Shown here one piece after another: positions 45,957 to 57,518 of a DNA stretch of 64,000 nucleotides. A program made the translations under genes and the position numbers. Numbering within the stretch: position 1 is the first letter of the stretch; each line of letters begins with the position of its first letter. The notes under the pieces were generated by a model that worked only from the letters and a program-made list of their open reading frames with translations, was not told where the DNA came from and did not search any database. The DNA is from Astropecten irregularis (Eukaryota; Echinodermata; Asteroidea; Paxillosida; Astropectinidae): positions 992,001 to 1,056,000 of the forward strand of contig OZ020258.1 of NCBI GenBank assembly GCA_963971285.1. Reading direction: 5' to 3'.

Positions 45957-46880
45957 AATCGATATTATCGCTGATGTTGGTTTTGGAAGAATAAAACTGA
46001 GAATTAATTCCAATCGCGTAAATTAATTTCATAATATAAAATGAGCTCACGTCTACTGAACACTGAGAATAATTATGAATAGTGCACCTAAACTGTGTTT
46101 TTTCGCGTTACTTTTTCTAAAGAAAAAAAAAGAACAAATACGTACCGCATGGTTTAATTTTTTAACATGGTTTTAATAATTATCTCCCTATTCCATTGCT
46201 GACAAATTAGTATGTAATTTTTAAATTTTATCGATGGTGGCACCAAAGCTTCCGAGATGGAATATAAAAAATAACAGGAAAAAGAACCTTTCAAGTGCAA
46301 TAAATTATGCTCAGTTTCTCGCGAAAAGTGATATTTTTCTTTACCAATTCGATCCCTACCATTATACCTTCAGGTTATAGGCCTCATTGTAGCCTTGATA
46401 TTGGTAGCTGTCTGTCCACACCGTTAAAACTATTGGTTTCCCTACAAAAATAATAATGAATTCGGGGAAAAGAAAGCATGCAATCGACTAATGGTTTTTT
46501 ATGGCACTGGAAATCGAAACCTTAGGCCCAACCATCTGCTTGGAGGATTGACTTTTAAAATGATAGTTTACCCAAAAGAATTATACTGATGATAAACTGA
46601 GAGCTGGATGGACGTGACAGAATTCACAATGAAGTTTCGGAGGAACTATTTTATCATTTCATAAGTATAAGCTGTTAGTATCCTTATACCGATCGTATAT
46701 TTGCCTTTTGCAGTTTAAGATATAAGATTAGCATTTTGCAGACATTTCATCAGAAAGTGAATAATAGTAATAGGCGTAATTGATTGACTGCCGCAAAATG
46801 CCAAAGCGGACTATGTTTCAATAATTATTTTCTGGGTCATGGGTGTGTGAAATGGCCGTGCGGATGAATCGCAGTGTACT
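45957..46880. other. Intergenic upstream of ODC, no gene seen
   Basis: A+T-rich sequence with no exon-like or repeat-like feature that I can support. It may contain the ODC promoter, but I see no secure TATA box or initiator. Confidence 0.35.
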
Positions 46881-46989
46881 GATAAAGCGTGTGTGTGCGT
46901 TGTGATGTGACGTGCGTAAAATACGCACGTATCTTTCTCTTAATAAAATTTACATGCATTTTCGAAGCTCATCAACGTCGTCTCGATGC

Positions 46990-47110
46990 CAACATCTGGA
47001 GGGTTAACCTTCACAGTTTTGATGATTTTTACCCTGTAGTGTCACCTTCAACCGCCAAAATTCCTCGACGGCGGAACCAACCCCTGTGTCCCTCAGAACC
47101 CTCAATATTG
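46990..47110 (+). other. ODC1: ODC, candidate first 5' UTR exon (3' border 47110)
   Basis: A C-rich stretch with CpGs ends ...CCCTCAATATTG followed by the donor GTAAGT at 47111. Its start is unknown. It is proposed as exon 1 because a second non-coding exon with consensus borders and then the ATG exon follow. Transcript data would be needed to confirm it. Confidence 0.4.
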
Positions 47111-47206
47111 GTAAGTTTTCGTGATGTCGATTGTTGGTAAAACACGAAAATATGCGATGGTCTGGCCGGGGTCTAGCGGCCATGCCGGTCTCCCGCCATT
47201 ATGAGA

Positions 47207-47212
47207 CACGTG
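47207..47212. promoter_or_regulatory. E-box CACGTG, ODC intron 1, site 1
   Basis: GAGACACGTGAAAC, about 100 bases inside the proposed first intron of ODC. Mammalian ODC intron 1 carries two CACGTG sites bound by Myc/Max. Confidence 0.5.
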
Positions 47213-47498
47213 AAACGGTTCATCGTGTGCAGTGCAATGCAGTGCAGCCATTTGGGGCTATGTAAGTGCGTGTGGACCGCGTGGTGTGGTGCAATCATGG
47301 TGCAATCACCTCAAAAATGCCAAGAATTTCTGTGTTGCAAATTCCTCCCGTATGTTCTGGGGTGGCTTGGGTGTCCGCCCGTGTGTTGGAAAATTAAAAT
47401 AATGCGTGATGGAACGGGGAAATGTTCAGATTTGTCGACAAAAGAATGTAACACGATTGATTTGTCTGTTACTAGCGGCAGCAGCCGGCATGCTGTGT

Positions 47499-47504
47499 CA
47501 CGTG
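47499..47504. promoter_or_regulatory. E-box CACGTG, ODC intron 1, site 2
   Basis: GTCACGTGAC, a ten-base palindrome of the USF/TFE/Myc type, 292 bases after site 1. Confidence 0.5.
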
Positions 47505-48085
47505 ACATGGGCGTGTGCATTCATATTGGCGTTTGTCTTTTGCTCATTTCTAATTAGTTCCAAAAGTTTGAAGGTGGAATTTCAGTGTGAGACTAATTTA
47601 AAGAACAATATGGAACATTTGAATATAATCTGAAGATGACCACCTTTTTACAGGCAAAGCACGACGTCAGCTCAGTGAAGTTTTTTTTATTTTCATTAAT
47701 TTGGTCGGCATGATGAATAAAGATTTTAAAATGTTTAAATTTTGAAAGCAAGGAATAATGACCAGAATTTCCCCTTAAAAAAATGTTTCTTTAGTCGTTT
47801 TGATTCAAGTTTAATTCCTAATATCTCTCACTTACCGAAAATATAAAGTCTAAGTAAAGGATTATGGATTAAATTCGGAGCAGTAGTGCCATCTTACGGC
47901 TGTGGAAATTTTAATGGTACAGTTCCTGTGCCATTTTTGATATTTCAATTGATCAATCAGCCTAATCAGTCAATTAATGATTAATTAATTCTTTCATAAT
48001 TACAATTGTCTACAGTATGTTCGTCCTACATGAAATGAATACATGACTTAAATGATTCTCAAATTTGCATTTAATTTTTGCTTAA

Positions 48086-48437
48086 AGGGATGGTACAGAA
48101 CTGGTTTTTGCGACAAAACCGTTGCTGACAGTAAAATCACATTATGTAATCTATCATATGCCTTAACTGACGAACCTGTAGAAGTTGGAGGTCAATCAGC
48201 CATCTGGGTCACGAGAAAATAGTGAAAACCCGTTTACACATTTCAGCGAATGAATTAAACGCTTCGAAGCGATTTATTCCAATCGGAAAATAGTTTAATA
48301 AATTTCTCAACGAATATGGCATTTCAGACAAAAACATTTCATGGGATGTTTTCTCCTATCATCACCATACTGTGTAAGTTTTATGTGAATATGTGATCTT
48401 GAAGTGTATTTTGTCTTACCAATTCTGTACCATCCCT
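48086..48437. mobile_element. TTAA-type MITE, copy 4 (subfamily 3, ODC intron 1)
   Basis: Ends AGGGATGGTACAGAACTGGT and inverted ...CCAATTCTGTACCATCCCT, flanked by TTAA on both sides. Closely related to 57162-57518, in opposite orientation. Confidence 0.8.
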
Positions 48438-48511
48438 TTAAATATTTCCAGATTGTTTTTCCAATATTTGATAATGACAATTATTCCTATTGTTTTATTT
48501 CTGCTTTACAG

Positions 48512-48645
48512 GGGGGTTGCAACAACAAATTTTGGACTGCCGAGCCACTGGGAGCTGAAAACAGGGGGGTGTTGGACTTCAACTTGGAGCCCGCTTGGGA
48601 TCCCAGCTGATATTTGCTGGGCACCCTTAGGTTTCACTTCTCAGT
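48512..48645 (+). other. ODC1: ODC, candidate second 5' UTR exon
   Basis: A 134-base block between CTGCTTTACAG (acceptor) and GTAAGTACAG (donor), with stop codons and no ATG, upstream of the ATG exon on the same strand. Mammalian ODC also has a long, spliced and structured 5' leader that restrains translation. Confidence 0.5.
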
Positions 48646-48870
48646 GTAAGTACAGACTTAAACGGAGATTTTAGAGCTTCATCTTCTCTATTTTCAGAGA
48701 TCTGGGATGTGGTTTTTGTGCCTCTACATGTTTGTTTATAGCCGTGTGTTTGATTTTTATGAAATTTAAGGATAATTGTCTTAAATTAATGGATTGAAAA
48801 AAGACACCAACAAAAAGGTTGCACGAAGCTTGAGTTATTGTAATAATTCATTTTTTTTATATTCGTGAAA

Positions 48871-49050
48871 TAACCACAAGGGAAACTGACTGAGTTTAAA
48901 GTCATTGAAAAGTGAACAAAGAAAAATTGACTGTAGCGGGATTCGAACCGGCGACCTCCTGAATACCGTACGGTACAGTCAATTTTTTTTTTTAACGGTA
49001 TTCAGGTGGTCGCTGGTTCGAGTCCCTCTCCAGTCAATTTTTTTCAATTC
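48871..49050. mobile_element. tRNA-SINE head-to-head inverted pair
   Basis: The left half is a minus-strand SINE 3' part (GGGATTCGAACCGGCGACC), the right half a plus-strand one (GTCGCTGGTTCGAGTCCC). Both lack the A box and meet near the GTATTCAGG word, forming a large foldback. Confidence 0.65.
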
Positions 49051-49374
49051 CTTTTTTTGTTGAATTGTTTCACGCATCTTTGTTGTTAGCCTGGATGATA
49101 GATACTGTTAAGAATTTATGACAAAATGGATTCCTCATTTGTGCTCTATACAATAATGTTTTAAATTTGGAGTAGTTTAAAGTTGCCTTATATCATGGTT
49201 TATGATGTTAAGTCAACTCAAAATGCTCACTGGTAATTGTGATTAACATTTATTGCCCTGTGATTGTAATTAACAATAAATCATCCTTTTCTTGCCACCA
49301 GCCTGTTGCGCATATCATAGAATTTACCAGTATCCACTCCAGTCGGGGCGTGTGTTCGTCTATAAACAGGTGCA

Positions 49375-52300
49375 ATGGAGCTATTTGCTGCCCAAGATAT
49401 TCAGGCCGAGGTTTACAGCCGGGGCACGCTAGTTCAAGACATTGTCAATGAAAAAGTCGTGCATAGCAAGGACAGAGAGGTACGTACATGGTCATCTTGC
49501 GGCAGTTTTAATTTTTTTGTTCATCGCACAGAACATCATTTTTTGCCCTTCAGCATTTCAAATGACGCCTACACAAATGTTCACTGTTCTGTTTCGTACA
49601 TTAGAACACCATTACCCGCATTTTCTTGACGTCTGTTCCATTTGGACGCTTTCTCTAATCTGTCCATCATACTCCATGTGTTACCTTTTCTCTTGTATTG
49701 TTCATTTCTACAATGCTTGCCTCCGTTATAAATATAATAAATTTGAAGGGTTTTCCTGTTTATTTTGTTTGTTTCAGGATCCCGATGATGCTTTCTTCAT
49801 TGGGGACCTAGGGGATATCGTTGCCAAGCATAAGAAATGGATCAGTTCCCTACCCAGAGTTGATCCATTCTATGGTAAGGAAACACCAGCCATTTATTTC
49901 AGGCCTCAAATTTGGTAATTTTTAAGGCATGTGCATTTTGGCCTGGTAGAGCACAAAGGCCATTGGTAATTCAATGGCCTCGTATTTAATGGCAATTAAA
50001 TTGCCATTAAATACAAGGCCAGTTATTTAGAGAATTACACATGTACCCAAAAATGCCCATCTTTCCTACATCATTATTTTCAGTAGTATTTTAACCACGA
50101 CTCTCGGCTTAACAGCAAAAATGCTAGTGACTTATAAAATTCAATCAAAAACATTTAAATTCATTTAGGTTTCCATAGGAGTTTACAAAAACGTTTAAAA
50201 AGCCCACAATAAGCAAAAAGAAGTGAAAAAGATACAAATCTAGCACACCTCATGCAGAGTAAATGATTGAGACCCAAAACAAATGTTTGTCAGACATCGC
50301 CCTGAGTCCCAAGTCCCAAAATATCCCAAGTTTGCTTGAAGATCGCTGTGGCATAGACGTTTATTTTTTAAAATTCTTTTGACAGCTGTGAAGTGCAACC
50401 CTGATCGCAACGTGGTCAAACTTCTTGCTGGATTAAACACCAGCTTTGACTGTGCTAGCAAGGTAAGAAGAATTAGACTTTGTAATTTCAAACAACGGAT
50501 CCATTGATAATCAGCCATAATTTAAAAATAATAAGATTATTACAATGGTAATGAAATGGTAATGAAATGGCATCACTGAATTCATATAGCCCTGCTCTAG
50601 TCCTCATCAGGAGACTGATGAGGACTATAGCAGGCTAGTCGAAACATTGAGACCTTTCGAGAAGTGCGAATAAAATAGAAGTGGGAAAGTACGAATGATT
50701 CTTACATGGTGTTTCCGCAAACCGATCCACATACCAATATTGTTACCATGCAAAGCCTCAAATCTTTCTTCATATAGCCCTTTCGGTCATAGGATATTCC
50801 ACCAGAAATGGATCAATAACAGCCATGAAACACTGCCAAAATTCTGGTACTTCTGGTTGTTTTAGTAAAATTAGAAATTAAGAGATTTGAGTCATGACCT
50901 TGCCTTGTTGTACAGAATGAGATTGAGATGGTGTTGAGTTTGGGTGTGGCTCCGTCCCGTATCATCTTTGCCAACCCATGTAAGCAGCGCTCCCACCTCA
51001 AGTACGCAGCCAAGGAGGGCGTTGACCTTATGACCTTTGACAACGAAGAGGAGCTCATCAAGATCAAGAGAGTCTTCCCAGATGCCCGGTAAGACCGAGT
51101 TGTCTCAAACACTGCTCCCTGCTGTCACAAAAACACTTTCGATCTCAGGCTGTGCTCCGTGATCATGGGTTGCCAGTGTTGGCTGGCAGCCAAGGGTGCT
51201 AATGAATGCCGGCAACCCAATCACGTTGTAGCAGCATCCTTCGCAATTCAGCACCCCAGCTGCTAGTAAGGATGATAAGCTTCCCAAATTATTATCATTG
51301 TAACCTGTCTACTAGATCAAAACGATCCATTCCCTCCTATCCTACCCTGTCCTTTGTGTCTTGAGCCATATGTGAGTACCCTTCAGATTCTTAAGCTGGC
51401 ATTTAATGACTGAGCATTGGTCTTAATATTTTTGTTCGTCTACAGTTTGGTCCTGCGTATTCTGACCGACGACTCCTCAGCCCAGTGCCAGCTGGGATTA
51501 AAGTATGGCTGCCATCCGAAGCACGCCCCCTACCTTCTGCAGGTGGCCAAAGAACTGGAACTCAATATCGTGGGTGTCAGGTAAGATCCGTCAAAAAACG
51601 CATTTAATAATCAAATGTAACAAAAAATACTTAATTTTTGTTACGAATTAGTGTTACCATGGCAATGATGATTTATACTTGCCCTCTCTGAGTCACCATG
51701 ACTGAATGAAGTTATACTGTACTCAATAAATCCCACTGAGCCATTCACCATTTACACTTTTAGATGGCAGTTGACCGTATTACAGGTAATGCATGATTGT
51801 GGATAACATCGTATCCCGTTGTTATCAAATACAGTTTCCATGTGGGGAGTGGATGCCGTAAAGCCAGTACGTTTGCTGATGCTATCCAGTCTGCGCGTTC
51901 CGTCTTTGACTTTGGAGAGCGTCTCGGTATGGATATGAAACTCCTGGACATTGGGGGTGGGTTTCCTGGCCAGCCATCTGCTGTCATTCCATTTGAGGAG
52001 GTAAGATAGTTCAGTTAAATTACTACAGGTGGAAAGAGAGTGGAGATTTTAGAGGATGAAGGTTCAGGCCTCAAATTTGGCAATTTTTAGGCATGTGCCT
52101 TTTGGCCTTATAGATTAAAAAAAAAATTGGGGCACCAAAGCCAGAATATTTGAGGCCAGTCAATTTGGAGGTTGCTGGTTCGAATCCCGCTCCATTGAAT
52201 GTTTCTTTGATAATCAAATGTAAAAAAAATACTTAATTTTTGTTACGGATTTGTGTTACCATGGCAATGATGATTTATACTTGCCCTCTCTGAGTCACCA

Positions 52301-54750
52301 TGACTGAATGAAGTTATACTGTACTCAATACTCTTGTCTGAGCCATAAACCAATAATACTTGTTGATGGGGACCTAGGTGACCTACTGTAACGTACCTTT
52401 GAGTGATGAAGAACCTCCAAAGAGTGTCATCCTCCTACACAGATATGAAGATGCAGCTAAAATAGGAAGTAATTTGTAACAACTAAAAACAATTTGTGTT
52501 TCTATCCATTAGTTTGCCCACGTGATCAACAAAGCTCTTCAGGAGCATTTTCCCACCAGCAGCGGAGTTCGTGTCATCGCTGAGCCGGGTCGCTTCTACG
52601 TTGCCTCTGCGTTCACCTTATGTGTCAACATCACCTCTAAGCGCATGGTGGCTCGTGACATCCAGACGTTCTCTGTGCTTGAGGCTAAGGGTAAGACCTT
52701 CCAGATTTCTCAGCACCCAAGATGGTCCTTCCATACAAGTTTCTCCCTTCTCATCTTAGATTCAATGAACAATTGTAACGGGTACTAGCAAGTAAAATCA
52801 AAATGCAATACAAATATTTAAACAGATGTTAACTTGTCTGTACGCAGTTTAGATTCAATCTGTTATTGTGTCAATCATTCTCTTTCAATTCTATTTCTGG
52901 TTTAATTTTGTTAGACCTCGTGGCTAACTCTGTTGCTCCCAGCAAGTGCGAGGAGCCGGCCTTCATGTACTATGTGAACGATGGCGTGTACGGATCCTTC
53001 AATTGTCTGCTGTATGATCATGCAACGGTCAAGCCTACCCTCCTGCAGGTAATACCCAGTTACGACAAGTTACTTCTAATCCTTAACAAGAATACATCTA
53101 GGATCTACGGTAGCCTTCCTGCAAAAGCACTGTCCAGGCAATAATTTCCGTGCAAAATAAATTTGGACAGCTTCAACAAGAGAGGAACCTGGTAATAAAA
53201 GTTGACACCCAAACCATCTGATGTTCTGTTCACTGGCACTTATGAAAGTAATGATTAAACAATTATTCAATGCATTGCGGAGAACCAACTGTATTCAGTC
53301 GCAATCTCTAATTGTGTTCCCAGTAAACACAAATAAATACTTGTATGTTTATTTCTTCATTTGTTTCGCCTTAGTTAAGGTTCACCTACGAGCAAAAGGG
53401 AAGCCACCTTTGCAGGTTTATGTGTTTAACAAAGCAATAATTTGTTTTGGAATCTTACCAGGAGCGTAGCAAGGGTGTGTTGCAGTACTCCACTAGTATC
53501 TGGGGACCTTCATGTGATGGTCTGGATCGTATCATCGAGCATTGCCTCCTGCCCGAACTGGAGGTCGGAGAGTGGATTTACTTCAGAGGTGAGCTATTGA
53601 TAAGATTCCTTCAGTTGTGGTGTCATTGCAATCCTAGATATAATGGAGAATGACTCCTGTTGGTGTGCAAAGGCTGGTCACCGTGTTGGTCACAAGCTGA
53701 CCGTGGTGGACATCAAAGCTGGCCATGAACAAATAAAAAATGAAAATGTTTGCGTAAAAGACCGTGAAAAGTTGCAAGAATCTGTTTATACATTCTAACT
53801 GCATACATTTGATACACGTAATAAACTGCTGCAAACTGCTCATCAACCAAAATAATGACCTGGCATATACAAAAAACTTGAGTTAGGAGGGCCTGATGGT
53901 TCGATCTAACAGGTTGTTTTTCTCGAGTATAAAAATGTTATTGTTCTATTCCTTTGATTTGATTGGCAGATATGGGAGCATATACCATGTGCGCAGGGTC
54001 AGAGTTCAATGGCTTTAAGCGTCCCATCGGTTATTACGTTCTTCCTGATAACCTTGTGTGAGTACAATATCAGACTTCTGTCTTTGTTTAGTGTAATATC
54101 GTCTAGTGTGATGCCGCCTCTGTGTGGTCTATACCATGCAGATGGACATGGTGGGAAAGTCGCTAGACTAATTAAGATTTAGGCCCTCCTTTGAGTTATT
54201 TTACCAAATAGTGTAGAGTGATTCAAGCAAATTGAAAAAACAGGCCTGGAAATAAGTTTTGGTGAGGGCAAGGCCACTTTTCCATTGCAAGGGGCACTTC
54301 CATTGGAAAATCATAATGTCTATGGAAACATTTGAAGGGCATCAAGGCCAAGAACCAGGGCAATGAAGACCGTGGCCTCTGTGGCCTCCGTTTATTTCCA
54401 TACTTTTAAAAAGAAAAGTTACATTGAGTGTTGCTATTGTTTATCATCTAAACAGACACAAATTTATGAAAAAAAAGCTTTGCTGTTCCTATCAGATGAA
54501 TCAGTTTGACAAAATGTTTTTAGTAGAATCAAATGCTTATAAATTCTTAATCCCCCTTCTTATCACCGACAGGAATCTGCTTCAAAGGATGTTCCCTGAC
54601 AACTCCACTCCCTGCTCCCAGCAAGCTTCCTTGAAGGAGTCGGCCATGCCCCTGTCTGCAGCCCTCCTAGCCCCCTTGCCTAGCGACCTGATGACCCTAC
54701 AGGAAGGTAATGACACCTATGCCCTACCAGACATGGGACCAGAGTTGTAG
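49375..54750 (+). CDS. ODC1: Ornithine decarboxylase, 485 aa, eleven coding exons
   Basis: A cytosolic PLP enzyme that makes putrescine from ornithine, the committed step of polyamine synthesis. Exons: 49375-49479, 49778-49874, 50386-50462, 50916-51088, 51446-51580, 51835-52000, 52513-52690, 52915-53048, 53462-53588, 53970-54057, 54573-54750; all borders GT-AG with a continuous frame. Visible landmarks: FYAVKCN with PLP lysine K70; HVGSG (H198); [19 protein letters not shown] (E275); [16 protein letters not shown] (D345); WGPSCDGLD (C373, D374); DMGAYT (Y402). These match mammalian K69, H197, E274, D332, C360, D361 and Y389, so it should be active and is not an antizyme inhibitor. About 13 extra residues sit between E275 and D345. 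The antizyme-binding region (about 118-141) is conserved in outline. The C-terminus is rich in Pro, Ser, Asp and Glu (PEST-like) but lacks the vertebrate ARINV end. It lies head to head with KLF10/11 and converges on the downstream synthetase. Confidence 0.96.
49982..50014. repeat. 33-base perfect palindrome in ODC intron 2
   Basis: GTATTTAATGGCAATT, a central A, and the inverted copy. With one mismatch it extends outward to GGCCT / AGGCC. It follows a GGCCTCAAATTTGG word that also occurs in ODC intron 6 (about 52069). Confidence 0.7.
50588..50640. repeat. Short inverted repeat in ODC intron 3
   Basis: CTAGTCCTCATCAG and CTGATGAGGACTA surround GAGA, with outer words CCCTGCT / AGCAGGCT. It is probably the start of a small decayed MITE. 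Confidence 0.5.
51608..51728. repeat. 120-bp direct repeat in ODC intron 5 (partner at 52211-52330)
   Basis: Nearly identical to 52211-52330 in intron 6 (shared TACTTGCCCTCTCTGAGTCA and TTACCATGGCAATGATG), same orientation. The two copies bracket exon 6. Confidence 0.8.
52160..52215 (+). mobile_element. tRNA-SINE fragment in ODC intron 6
   Basis: GGTTGCTGGTTCGAATCCCG (B-box region) followed by CTCCATTGAATGTTTC. Only the 3' half of the SINE is present, directly before the 52211-52330 direct repeat. Confidence 0.55.
52211..52330. repeat. 120-bp direct repeat in ODC intron 6 (partner at 51608-51728)
   Basis: See 51608-51728; a handful of differences separate the copies. Confidence 0.8.
53819..53863. 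repeat. Dispersed repeat, AATAAACTGCTGCAAACTGC type, copy 2
   Basis: In ODC intron 9; partner of 41131-41176. Confidence 0.6.
54243..54408. repeat. Dispersed GGCCT-rich repeat in ODC intron 10
   Basis: Reverse-orientation relative of the repeat in the zinc-finger unit tails (12826-12995, 17743-17912): AGGCCACTTTTCCATTGC and GGGGCACTTCCATTGG here are complements of words there. Confidence 0.6.
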
Positions 54751-57161
54751 GTCAGTGAGACGCCCCCTTGAGCCATAACTATCACAGTATATAACCATCC
54801 CAGTCCTGAGGCCTGCACCAAGAAATGTTTGCTCAGCTCTGTGTATACCTAGTGTTTGCCGAGTTTTAAACCAGGCAAAGAGCGCAAGACGAATCATATA
54901 AATTTATTAATAGCAAGTTATGGGAAAAGCAAAACGATGTAATATGGATTTTGGTAACCTCATACTCATCAGTAAACAGGAATGATAACGTTACAACATG
55001 AAAAAATAATGCAGCTATATTCTTACAGATTAACCTCATTTGTGACACTACGAAGAATCCTACTACCAAGATGGTAAAATTCAATTTTTTGTCATCAGTG
55101 CTATTATTAGGACTATTTACATAATGACGTCACATCTGATTTACATGTTAGGTTTCCTTTGGAGCCAGTGGGGAAACCACATCCCACTGATTGCTAAAGA
55201 AAAGCGCACATGCAGATTTAACCGTGGTGTCATCTGTAGGGAGCCCTGTTAATACCATCTTAAATTTTGCGTTTGAATCGTGCTTCATTAAGCAAGGGTT
55301 TAATAATAAAACATGTAGTCAAAGCTTTAATGTATCTTCCCTATAGTCTGATACCAGTGCTAGTCTGATATTTGTGTTTAGATAATTAATCTATGAAGTC
55401 TGGGTGCTCGTCTTTATTGGATGCGTTAAAAAAAAGCCAAATCATGTTAAGATACTACAATGTAAAGGCGGCAAATTCAAAAGCGTTTCATTCATGTGTT
55501 CCTTATTTGTGATCTCGTCACTACAATAATGGGTAGAAATTTGAACTGATCACAAGGTGGATATCATAAGAGCTCAACTCTGTTGAGCGTGGTTATCCGA
55601 TCTGCGCAATCTTTAAAAGTTTGTCCGAAGTGACTTATTTTTAAAGAAAACCTGTGAGGCTAAGTCCGACGTTCTTAACCCAGGCCTACCTGAAGTAAAG
55701 GTAGATATGTGCAACGGTTATTCCCAAATGGATGTTAAATTCAAAATTCCGCACAGCCCAGTTTAAACTTGCTCAAGACTCAAAATTGTGCTCAACAACT
55801 ATAATCCATTGCAACACTAGATCAGCCAGCCTTGACATTTTGGAAACCTGATACATCAAATCATCAAATTGTCATCTCTGAATAAATAGACAGGCTCATG
55901 AAGTCTGTGGACTATGCATCCATTCTGTCATAATGATGTCATCATGATATCACCATAATATCATAGAGTCGATGATCTTAACAAGTGCCAACCCTCTTAG
56001 ATGTTTAGCACATAGTCTCCATAACTTAGCCACTCTGAGGGAAACAAACCATGATTCACAAATGCATGCATAATTTAGCTTTAACCAAAGCACTATATTT
56101 ATATTTAATTGTTGTTTTTGTACAAGTTTGTTGAGTCGTTTGAAGTTTATTGGTGAATTGCTCATTTATGATTTTACTGAAAGTAAAGGAGAAAATGTTC
56201 TAGGGAGTAAGGGATATTATTGTGAGAAGGGTTTTATTATCGGAATCAGCCTATTTCAGACAACAGCCTCTTTCGTTAAAGTACCATTATGATGTAAATA
56301 AAAGCCAAAGATGGTAGGAAAGAACTGCAGCTGAAAAATGGTGAATAATTCAGGGGAGAATTTGTTTTGTTTATTGATATACTGTATGGTTTATGTCAAG
56401 TTTCATGTCATCTCCAGTTTACACATACCGTAGTTAAAGGGCAAAAATGCTTTTATTCATCAAAATTATGAATTGTCAAGAATTTTGTTTTAAATCTTTG
56501 CTGCTTGAATATGTCAGTCGGAATAATTATGCTGAAATGAAACGTGTGACCTGAATTTTTAACCATAGCAGTTGTTAAACCCCAGGTAGATACCATCTTC
56601 CTCCACATCCAAAATCAGATTAATTATCGATTTCAACAAAACGTCTTGGAGTAGCTGGGACAAGCAAGTAGGTCTCAAATACGGTCCACTTGTTTTAGGA
56701 AGCTATGTCACATGTAATCTTGAAATTAGTCTCTTTCTCGTTTTGGTTGGTAATGTTGTGTATGGTGTAAATTTGCTTCCCAATAATGGGACCACAATGG
56801 AACAACATTTTAATCATTACGGTAATAGTCTGAACAAATTTGTTGGATTTTCACAAAAGGAAGAACTGTTTGAGGTGAAAGGAGTTTCTTTGCACCAAAT
56901 ATTATCCTAATTGTTATCTTTTGATTTTGGTTCTGATTTGGGAATCATTTTTATTGTATACAATAATTCATTGGAAATTGGAAGAAATGATTCATTAAAA
57001 GATGGTTTAAAATGCAGAATCAGTGTCGTCTAATTAATTATTCTCCAACAGGATGGTCTTAGTTTGTTTTAAATTTGGTTCACAGCTATACTGGTCCTCC
57101 TCTGATCTTAGACTTTATAAACCTCTTCACATCTTCAATATTATATATAATATCAGGTTAA
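54751..57161 (+). other. ODC 3' UTR and convergent intergenic region
   Basis: No gene is seen between the ODC stop and the end of the minus-strand synthetase. A candidate polyadenylation signal AATAAA stands at 55305-55310; others occur further on, so the 3' end is uncertain. Confidence 0.4.
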
Positions 57162-57518
57162 AGGGATGGTACAGAATTGGTAAGACAAAATACACTTCAA
57201 GATCACAGATTCACATAAAACTTACACAGTATAATAATGGTGATGATAGGAGAAAACATCCCATGAAATGTTTGTCTGAAATGCCGTTTTCGTTGAGAAA
57301 TAAATGAAACTATTTTACGATTGGAATAAATCGCTTCGAGCGTTTTATTATGAACGCATAATATCGTTGAAATGTGTAAACGGGTTTTCACTATTTTCTT
57401 GTGACCCAGATGGCTAATTGACCTCAAACTTCTACAGGTTTGTCAGTTAAGGTATAACATAATGTGCTTTCACTGTCACCAACGGTTTTGTCACAAAAAC
57501 CAGTTCTGTACCATCCCT
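57162..57518. mobile_element. TTAA-type MITE, copy 5 (subfamily 3)
   Basis: AGGGATGGTACAGAATTGGT and inverted ...CCAGTTCTGTACCATCCCT, bordered by TTAA at 57158-57161 and 57519-57522. Nearly the reverse complement of 48086-48437. Confidence 0.8.

Noticed and set aside
49375-54750. Antizyme inhibitor instead of ornithine decarboxylase
   Set aside because: All the catalytic and PLP-contacting residues checked (K70, H198, E275, D345, C373, D374, Y402) are present.
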